Assembly (NCBI GenBank): GCA_963565915.1
Contig: OY751496.1
Coordinates: 496,001-560,000, forward strand
Length of the DNA: 64,000 bases
Direction: 5' to 3'
Source of the DNA: Entoloma clypeatum
Taxonomy: Eukaryota; Basidiomycota; Agaricomycetes; Agaricales; Entolomataceae
This document shows, in pieces, positions 56,090-64,000 of the stretch. Every line of letters starts with the position of its first letter. Within the stretch, counting starts at the first letter, position 1. The notes under the pieces are model-generated. The model ran no database searches, was not told the origin of the DNA, and saw only the letters and a list, made by a program, of their open reading frames with translations. The position numbers were made by a program, and so were the translations under genes.

Positions 56090-58800
56090 ATGTCTACCTC
56101 TCGTTCTGCCATCGACATCATCACCGCCTTTGACGGCATCGACTACCAGAGCTGGGCCGAGAAAATGAAGTCTTACCTCCTCCATCAAGGAGTCTGGCAC
56201 ATCGTCTCTGGCGACATCACTCGTCCCATGATCGCCGACTTCACCACTATGGTCTCCACTCCCGGTCCCACCGCCGCTGCTCCCCCTGTGCTGGTTACCA
56301 CTGTTGACCAGCCCGGCTTCCGCAAGGAAGAAAAGGCCTGGATTAGGGATGACGACACAGCCCTTGGAGCGATCCGTCTGAAAGTCTCTGAGGCAATCAG
56401 GCGACACATCAAAGACAGCACCTCGGCACTTGGCGCGTGGAAAACGCTAAAGGATGCCTACTCCAAGGTATCCCCGGCTGTCATCTTCGGCGACTTCAAG
56501 GCCGCCGCCACCTTCAAGCTGTCTGGACGCGACCCAGTGCCTGAAATTGAACGCCTGGGGTCTCTTTTCGCCCGGCTCGCCGATTCGAGCTTTGTCGTCC
56601 CCGATCTGATGCAGGCAATGATCCTGGCCAATGCAATTCCCGACGCCTGGTCGTCACTCTCCACCGCCCTTTTCCAGGTCTACAATGCCGACGATTTCAC
56701 CTACAAAGCCGTCGCCGAAAGCATTATCTCTGAATACCGGCGCAAGTATGCGATAGGGTCTACTCGGGCGTCCAACGAGCAGGCCCGGAAAATTTCCAGG
56801 ACTAAGCAAAAGAGGCAAGACCCCAAATGGGAAAAGCAGACAGCGCCGAGTACCTCGCTTAACAATGCTGACGAGCAGCCTAACTCGACCGACCCAAGTA
56901 CCGCTTCTGAAAAGAAGAAGGGAAAGGGACGCTGGCGCAACCAGAAGAAACACGCCAACAACGCCGACAACGACTCCGACCATGCCGAGGAAATGGTCGA
57001 ATTCATCGCACCAGCCGTTGAGCACACCCCTTGTCGTCCTGCTCCTTGTCCCCTTCCTCCTCGTCAACGTGCTCCTTGCCCTCTCCCTCCTCATCATGCA
57101 CCTGCCTTCACCACTATAACGGGCCGCGGGAAAACTATGAGTACCGCGCAGCCTGAATCAGAAAAAATGCAGTCACTCCTGCAACGCATGAACCCGCCTC
57201 CTTCTCACTACACCGGGCTTCCCTCTGGAAAGCCGTCTGTGTGGAAAAAGAACGAGAGGGTGCGAAGACTCGCCCGAGAAATTGGTGCTCAACCCTCTGG
57301 GTCAAACCTCCGTATCTTAGATACCATCATTCCTGACATCGACGAAAGGCCGGCTAAACAGCGTCGCGTAGCCCCGTCGATAGAAGAATCGCTGAAAATG
57401 ATGGACATCGACCAGGAACGGATGGGGCCGGATGTATTTGAGGACGAGATAGAACTTGACGGTTCGTCAAAACCCTTTCTTAAACCTTACCAATTGCGGA
57501 AAGCTAACAATACCTCTCAACAGACGTATGACATAATAGCCAGTACCAGTACAGAATGCGTAGATCACTTTAGCAGTGATTTACATAAAAAATATATTAA
57601 ACATTTTGCTTCTTGTACACATTGTAAGGAAAAAGAACGCGCGCAATGGATATTAGATTCCGGCGCCTCTTTACACTTCACCTATGAGTTTAAGGACTTC
57701 ACATATTATAGACCTCTCACGGTCAAGTGATTCGTCCAAACTGCAGCCAAAGGGAAAAAACTGGAAATTCTTGGAGTTGGGGCCGTTCCAGTACGGCACA
57801 CCCTAAATGGGGAAGTTAAAACCCATCTTCTCAGACCGGTGTTCTACATCCCGGACATGGACACACGCCTATTGTCCCTAGGCGTCTTCCTTAACCATGG
57901 TTACAAAGTAGACGGGACTTGTGGAGAAATCAACATCTCCAAAGGGCTGAGCAAAATCCAGTTTTTGCCCCACATCCTTGGTCAAACCATTTACTGGTTA
58001 GACACTGAAATACGCTATGATCAGATCCATGCGATCTCAAGCGAAATCACTGTCGAAACATGGCACAAGCGTCTTGGTCACCCAAATGATCAAGCACTCC
58101 GAAAGATTCCCACCAGTACCAAAGGGGTACCTGAAACACTAGTACGTGAGAAATCACAGGAAAGTTGCACAGGCTGCCTCAAAGGGAAAATGCCGAATCA
58201 GTCATATCCCAATTCGATAACAAGGGCAACAAAAACCTTTGATCTGATCCATTCTGATCTCAAACAAATATCCACGGCATCATACCACAAATATAAATAT
58301 TTCCTTACATTTTTGGACGATTTTTCATCCCATGTCTGGGTCGTCTTGCTTAGGAAGAAGTCGGATGCTGTCATGGCACTACGACAATTCCTTGCGATGA
58401 TCCAGAATCAATTCGCCGCCACTCCTAAGAAATGGCGAGTTGATGGAGGTGGAGAATTTAACGAATACAAGGATGTACTTGCCAATCATGGAATTCTGAT
58501 CGACGTCACACTCCCGTATCAGCACCAGCAGAACGGTCGAGCAGAACGGATAAATCGAACCCTGTGGGAGAAATCTCAGGCCTTGCGCTTCGACGCGTGC
58601 TTACCACCTATGTGGTGGGAATTCTGTTTGGAACATGCAGCTTTTCTCTACAACAGAACCCCCATGCAGCGTCTCGAATGGAATACCCCTTACTTCAGGG
58701 TGACCAATGAGATCCCCGATATGTCAAGCATCAGAGTCTTCGGATGTCAGGCATATGTGTATATCCCAAAAGAAAAACGTAGAAATTCCCTGGAATCTAG
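56090..58800 (+). pseudogene. copia-1 gag, protease and integrase
   Basis: The start at ATG 56090 (MSTSRSAID) is conserved with the minus-strand copy; an in-frame ATG at 56033 is not preferred. Gag core to about 56760, then a Lys-rich and Pro/His-rich tail. The spacer before protease carries CTHCKEKERAQ. Protease: WILDSGASLHF (about 57648). TGA at 57728 replaces Arg. Integrase: H/H/C/C zinc region (WHKRLGHP, CTGCLKGK), D, D and E all kept (HSDLKQI, VDGGGEF, QQNGRAERINRT). The frame is lost after SLESRS at about 58800, where a deletion joins directly to the region before RT. Confidence 0.93.
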
Positions 58801-58802
58801 AT

Positions 58803-60386
58803 CTCCTAATGGAGGCAATCTCCATCCAAGTAGGCATCATCGAAATGTCACACAAAGACATATACTCTCTTCCGAACAAAGAAGATTGGTATGCGGCAGA
58901 ACAAAAAGAGCTAGACATGCTCAAAAGCCGCGGGGTGATCACGGAGTTAGTACCCCTACCTACAGGGAGGAAAGCTCTAAGGAACAAATGGGTTTACAAC
59001 GAAAAATCCGACGGGTGTTTGAAAGCGCGCCTTGTTGCAAAAGGTTTCTCACAGGTAGAAGGGATTGACTTCGATCAGATCTTCTCACCAGTAGTGAGAT
59101 ACGAGACCGTCCGGTTAATTCTGGCATTGACAGCCCTTGAAGGGTGGTTCATGACACTCTTGGACGTCTCAGCAGCCTTCCTCTATGGAACACTCCGTGA
59201 GGTAATTTACATGCGACAGCCTGAGGGCTACATAGTCAAAGGGAAAGAAAACCTCGTGTACCGACTATAAAAAGCCCTATACGGACTCAAGCAGGCCGCA
59301 TTAGCCTGGTGGAGGGAACTCGATTCCTCCATGAAAAAGCTCGGCTTTGCCCGGCTTCACTCCGATGCGGGAGTTTTCATTCACACAAGTACCAAAGGGG
59401 AAACTGTGATCGCCGTCATTTATGTTGATGACTCTGCTTTTCTCGGCACAAACCGGGAATACACGCTGGAAAAGAAGAAGGCCTTCATGACAACATGGGA
59501 ATGTAGGGACCTAGGCCACCTAGTCCCTGATGGGGAACCAAAAGAATTTCTCTCTATCCAAATAAGGCAACGTGGGAAGAGGATCTTCATTGATCAAGTA
59601 CCCTACCTTGAGAAAATTCTCGCACGCATGGGGATGAGCGAATCTAATGCCACCCATACCCCACTCCCGACGGGCTACAAACCCATGAAGTCTGAAGATG
59701 AACCCAATGCGGAACTCAGATCCAAGTACCAATCCGTCATCGGATCATTATTGTACTTAATGATCGGGACAAGACTCGACATTTGTTTCGCCGTAATCAA
59801 AATGTCCCAATTCTCCGCAAACCCTACCAAACGCCATTTAGAAGTGGCAAGGGATATTTGCAGGTATTTGAAGGCGACAAAAAATTACGCGATCATGTAC
59901 AATGGTGATTCTGGGAAAGGAATCTACGCATTCACAGACTCCGATTGGGCGTCAGACGAGAACACCAGGAAGTCCACCACTGGTTACTTCGTATCGCTGG
60001 CATCTGGAGCAGTAACATGGGTTTCATCGGCGCACAAAACCATTGCCCTCTCTTCCACGGAAGCAGAATACATGGCGCTATCAGATTGCAGTCGCGCAGT
60101 GACATGGCTTAGAAGCATGCTTGCCGAACTTGGGATGCAGATTGGATCAGTCCCGATCTATGGAGATAACAATGGCTCCGTCTTTATCGCATCCAACCCT
60201 GTAACTGAAAAGCGGTCCAAGCACATTGACGTGCGATTCCACTTCGTCAGAGAAAAAGTATCCGAAGGCATCATTACGGTCGAATTCATCGAAGGAGTGA
60301 ATAACCCTGCAGACCTTTTCACTAAGAATCTGGGGAAAGTCCTCTTTAGCAAGTTTATCCCGTACTTCGGATTACTTAAAAACTAG
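58803..60386 (+). pseudogene. pol: copia-1 RT and RNase H
   Basis: A different frame from the upstream part. RT motifs: NKWVYNEKSDG, LVAKGFSQVEG, LLDVSAAFLYG, the YVDD box (about 59421). RNase H: TDSDWASDENTRKSTTGY, SSTEAEYMAL, GDNNGSVFIASNP, and the C-terminal KHIDVRFHFVRE. Only one stop is seen, TAA at 59268 where Tyr is expected, the only non-TGA stop in this element. From ATG 59331 to 60386 the frame is open for 351 codons. It ends 65 bases before the 3' LTR. Confidence 0.92.
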
Positions 60387-60451
60387 ACGAAAGAGTACCT
60401 ATATGGGAAAAAGCAAGATGTATTTAGAAGTATGTACTAAATATGGGGGGG

Positions 60452-60761
60452 TGTTGAAACTTTTCCATCACATAGATTAGATTAGATTAGATTATATCAT
60501 GTGACCTTTACACATCTTCGATTACATACTTATTTGGTTGGTACAAACAGTAGTACGGTATATAAGACCAGGAAACTGTCAATATCAACAAGTTGTCTCT
60601 TGACTCTTAACCAGCTCCATCGCTCTCACCAGCCTCAACCGCTCTCACTAGCCTTACCCCCTCCAAACCATGTAAGTGACCATAGCGGTATCGTAGAGTA
60701 CTTCCACTGTAGCTATGTTGCTCAGTACACCTGTGGCTAGCGCCCAGGTGGAACTTCAACA
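60452..60761 (+). repeat. copia-1 3' LTR
   Basis: 310 bp, preceded by the G-run GGGGGGG (60445-60451) acting as purine tract. Differences from the 5' LTR include several CpG decays. Confidence 0.95.
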
Positions 60762-60794
60762 CTTCCATGGGTGTAAGACCTAAGAGGGGAATAC

Positions 60795-62524
60795 TGTTAT
60801 ATCCATCTCCGAGTCTCTGATCCACTCCGATCGTCCTCTGATATTCCAGACATCTGTTACCTCTGCATCTCTGCATGTTGCCATCTTGCATTTCATATTC
60901 ATAACTCCATGCCTTTATGCATTTCATATTCATATTCCCGTTTACTTATGCATTGCCTTTTCCACATGGTCTGTTGACTGACATCTCCGATGTTTGATAC
61001 AGTCGCTGGCAACTTACATCACAACTCCGGACCTACTCCGACCATCTCCGTAAAGTATTCACATTTAGATATTTAAGCTCGTACCATACCTGTAGTTCCT
61101 CAGTTCGAATATCAACCAAGTTCACTCCTCTACTCTCAGTTCATGCCAGAGATCCTCGCCTGTCATAACCATGCAATTCATACATCCAACACATCCGACG
61201 ACTCCGACATTTTATCCAATCTGACATCCGACAATTTTCATAATAGTACTTATTGACATCTCTACTAGTTAACATTCTAATTATGCTGACAAGTAGACAT
61301 CTTGATGTTAATTTTGCATTTGCTCCTCTCTGTACTCTGATTGCTCCGATGAGTAACTCCGACATCCACACCTTACCTATAGTAGTTACTGACCCACTTC
61401 TGGTTTACTATAAGTAGTATGAATTCTGTCATAGTTCCTCAGTTCGAATATTATATGTCACTATACACTGCCATATGTTAGACCTCATTTGTATCTGCCT
61501 CTACTTGCCTTTGAGCATTCTCTCTGTCACCTCCGCTCATCCGCTCATCCACTCATCTGCTCATCTGCTCATCCACTCATCTGCTCTTCTGCTCATCTGA
61601 CATCCGGCAATCTGAAATTGAGGACCACGTCTGTTGAACATTCAAGTATGGATATATCGACAGTCAATCACGTGACTACAATCATGTGTTTTACCATGTG
61701 GCCTGACCACATGAAGTGTTCTAGACATAGAACAATCTAGACTCATTCTAGATCTCTGAGTCATCTCTGTGACTCAGAATGCTGCGCACCACAGCCTTGA
61801 TGCTGTGTACCAAGATGTTCCATCATATTCTAGCCAATAGCGTTACTAGCTCGTAGTTGGTCTGTGCGCATTCCCATACCTACAGTATAAGTACTGCATG
61901 TAAGTAGTGTAGTACGGTAGACTTCTAACGAAGACTTCTCAACAGAGCTAATACCCAGTAGTTCTATCATTGCCCACTCTTCTTCAAACATCTCAACCCC
62001 CTTCACTTCAATGTGAGTATCATTAACCAGGCTTCCTCTGCGTCTGCAAGACGTGCTGTTCAATAACGTCAAAGAGTGGGGCGCAACATACAAGTTGAAG
62101 CCAGATCCTTTCCGCCAGATGTCGCATCCGCTCATCTGCTACTCTGCTCTGACTCATCCGACATTTTCCGATGTTGAGAAACACGCTACGTGACATCGCC
62201 GTGGTACAATATGCCGACGACATCATCATCTTCCTCCATTGTTACCCTTCAACAAGCTCAGTACTGTGTCTGAGTCACAACTCCAACGCCGTCCGATCAC
62301 TTCCACATCAGCATGTCCCTCACCGAGATCTCTCCGAGAACCTCTGCACCTCTGACCTCTTCTCAGACCTCCTGAAATTGGGACACCTTATCCAACAAAC
62401 AGCAGAAAGCCATGTCCCTCCCCTTCATTGTTCCTCCACATTTCGGGAGTTCTGCCCTGGTCTCAGTCCTACGTCTGACCTCCGACGGACTCCGACGAAG
62501 TTCCAATGTTTCACCTACTTAACA
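60795..62524 (+). repeat. gypsy-2 family LTR with a nested solo LTR
   Basis: Outer sequence runs TGTTATATCC to ACTTAACA like 29336-30029 but is split at 61160 by a 1035-bp insertion. The purine tract AAGAGGGGAA (60782-60791) just upstream identifies it as a 3' LTR whose element body is missing to the left. The 5-bp flanks do not match. Confidence 0.9.
61161..62195 (+). mobile_element. Solo LTR of a further gypsy-2-like family
   Basis: TGTCATAACC to CTACGTGACA, 1035 bp, flanked by perfect TCGCC duplications (61156-61160 and 62196-62200), inserted in the gypsy-2 LTR at a site intact in the other LTR copies. It has TATAAG at 61409 and AGTTCGAATAT at 61441, the same promoter layout as gypsy-2, and a run of TCATCYGCTC repeats (61540-61600). 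Confidence 0.88.
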
Positions 62525-62879
62525 GATTTGGCCACCTTCTTTATATGGTAAGTCTACTAATCCTAAAAAGGAAATACCTTCCTAATGAGAAATGAAACCT
62601 TCAGCAATGCTAAACGATACCCACATGTGTAATTGAAGCCCTATCACATTCGCTAAAACTGTGAGAGCCCCCGATTGGGTGTTTCGACCACAAATGACAC
62701 TGAAAAAATCATGTCTTCATATTTTTTCAGGTTTCCGGCCAAATTCTCCTTGAATTGCACAACAAACAAGTATATTCAGGCAGTGAGATCTGTGGACGCG
62801 CACTGGAAGTCCATCCAAATTTTTTTTTTGGGGGGGCCGGACAATTTGGCCACTGTCCCACTTAAGCGGTGACTAAGTG
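62525..62879. other. Unclassified spacer
   Basis: No open frame of note. A run of T and G (62819-62837) precedes GGACAATTTGGCCAC, which is partly repeated as GATTTGGCCACC at 62525; this may be the edge of an unidentified element. Confidence 0.3.
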
Positions 62880-63440
62880 AATTGCACCTAGGTCGAAAAT
62901 TTGACCAAAAAATTTTGTTTCAGCTTTGGATTCTCCTCATTCAGGGGACCTCACAGCACATCTGTTTTTCAAATTTGGTGCATTCATTATGGGGATATAA
63001 CACTTTTACTGAAATATGCACATTTCATCATTTCTATCTTATCTAGAGATCTAAAAATTATACAAGGTGTTTCAGAAGGTAAATACATATATATTGATGA
63101 GTTCTATCATGTTAAACTATTATTATATCATGAGGAAGGCACCACACGTGCCTGTGCAATGCATTTGCATGTTGTTTACTGTTGTTTGGTGTAAAGTGTC
63201 ACATCGCTATATGCTCAAATCTGTGGCAATACATATTTATTGACATATGATGCTCTGGTACATAAACGATATAGTCTGTAAGCTTACTTCCTCCTGTATA
63301 GCCACATTAAGGAGAAATGTGATGTTTGTTTACATATATTTGACACATTTGATGTGCGTATGTCATGCATCATCCAATGTCGAATCGATGCATCCACCCA
63401 TTGCTCGCTCTGTAATGAGAGGCACACAGATATAACAAAA
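62880..63440 (-). repeat. Repeat R1, copy c
   Basis: Reverse complement of 48472-49075 over about 560 bp, with a truncated end near 63440. It lies 55 bases before a Tc1 terminus, as copy d does two bases before Tc1-c. Confidence 0.75.
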
Positions 63441-63495
63441 ATAACACAGTAATCATAGTACAGATACAACAAAAATAGCACTGTAAACACAGATA

Positions 63496-64000
63496 CAGTG
63501 ACTTCCAAAAGCGGCCCAATGATTTGTATTTTTTGATTGTTGCTTGAATAACATTGGATTGAAAATAAATACAAACAAAGTATTGGTGTACCATAGATAG
63601 CATTTGATCAGGGCTATCCATCAAAAAAGGAATTACATAATTTCAATCAGTATTACTAGAGATATAGGCAGTTTAATTCAGAGACTCATTAGGCCACTTA
63701 TGGAAGTAGCTATCAGAAATGCAGACACAGCCCAATAGCAATGCACATAGCCTAAAGCAATGCACACAGCTTCAGAGGCTATGATCAATAGCCATAAGGC
63801 AGTGCTTACAAGCTATATAAACCAGTCCAACACTCCCCAAAAGCTATAATTCATCATGCATCCCATCTCCTCTGCTCAGAAGGAAAATATCCTTTCTCTT
63901 GCTTCCAGTGGTTTCTCCAATCGCCATATTGCCTCCAAACTTGGTGTAGGCAGGTCTACTGTTGCCAGAACACTTCATACTCTTCTTCCTAACCACTATA
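63496..64000 (+). mobile_element. Tc1-d: 5' end of a Tc1/mariner element
   Basis: TA dinucleotide (63494-63495), then terminal CAGTGACTTCCAAAAG, typical of Tc1 ends, then a leader of about 350 bases parallel to Tc1-c. The element continues beyond the window. Confidence 0.88.
63856..64000 (+). CDS. Tc1-d transposase, N-terminal 48 residues (partial at window edge)
   Basis: Open from ATG 63856 to the end of the window. The residues form the paired-like helix-turn-helix of Tc1 transposases: SAQKENILSLASSGFSNRHI, then ASKLGVGRSTVARTL. This is the least decayed Tc1 sequence here, with no stop or frameshift in the visible part; the catalytic domain lies outside the window. Expected role: binding of the terminal repeats and cut-and-paste transposition at TA. 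Confidence 0.88.
   Translation, partial: MHPISSAQKENILSLASSGFSNRHIASKLGVGRSTVARTLHTLLPNHY

Larger units (their letters stand above)
55420..60761 (+). mobile_element. copia-1: Ty1/copia retrotransposon with both LTRs
   Basis: LTRs at 55420-55727 (308 bp) and 60452-60761 (310 bp), initiator-tRNA primer site, gag-pol and a G-run purine tract before the 3' LTR. The bases flanking the two LTRs do not match (GCCTG and CTTCC), so one side was rearranged after insertion. It lacks the integrase C-terminus because of an internal deletion, but RT and RNase H are nearly intact. Confidence 0.95.

Noticed and set aside
55420..60766. 5-bp target duplication for copia-1
   Set aside because: The flanks GCCTG and CTTCC do not match; one side has been rearranged, so no duplication is claimed.

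Overview
This window is a graveyard of nested transposable elements from a fungal nuclear genome, most likely a basidiomycete (Agaricomycetes). The reasons are short introns of 49-65 bp with GT..AG borders in the hAT transposase gene, chromodomain Ty3/gypsy elements, fungal-type Ty1/copia and Tc1 elements, and a Zn2Cys6-like cysteine pattern. I found no convincing host housekeeping gene, no tRNA or rRNA gene and no CRISPR array. One 200-base N run (50893-51092) marks a scaffold gap, so long-range order around it is uncertain.

Layout, left to right. 1-5726: gypsy-1A, a chromodomain gypsy element with an extra downstream ORF. 5727-6185: half of a Tc1 transposase. 6186-11816: small foldback elements, two solo LTRs with perfect 5-bp target duplications, and a minisatellite. 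11817-27235: copia-2, interrupted by gypsy-3 (14733-24333), which is itself interrupted in its chromodomain by a nearly complete seven-exon hAT transposon (20456-23849). 27632-36981: gypsy-1B on the minus strand, split by gypsy-2 (29336-35146), which carries an antisense spliced gene. 36982-37380: the other half of a Tc1 element. 37381-39432: gypsy-5, truncated. 39433-41867: gypsy-1C with a 417-bp palindromic MITE. 41868-47492: a second gypsy-2 copy containing a non-autonomous hAT element. 47493-50225: satellite and unclassified repeats. 50228-50892: Tc1-derived element. 51093-53498: inverted copia gag pieces. 53499-55104: the 3' half of gypsy-6. 55420-60761: copia-1 with both LTRs. 60795-62524: a gypsy-2 LTR with another solo LTR inside it. 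63496-64000: the start of a Tc1 element with an intact helix-turn-helix, running off the window.

Three things stand out. First, four different gypsy families share one primer architecture. Two bases after the 5' LTR lies a 10-12 base tract complementary to a tract 32-33 bases downstream of the LTR TATA box, which is the signature of Tf1/sushi-type self-priming; the copia elements instead use the initiator-tRNA anticodon-loop primer site. Second, almost all internal stop codons are TGA where an Arg is expected (CGA to TGA), and LTR pairs differ mainly at CpG, indicating methylation-linked or RIP-like decay. Third, gypsy-2 carries an antisense, intron-containing gene with six cysteines spaced like a fungal binuclear zinc cluster. 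In addition, two gypsy-1 copies 31 kb apart share the two halves of one Tc1 target and one 5-bp duplication, which points to an inversion.
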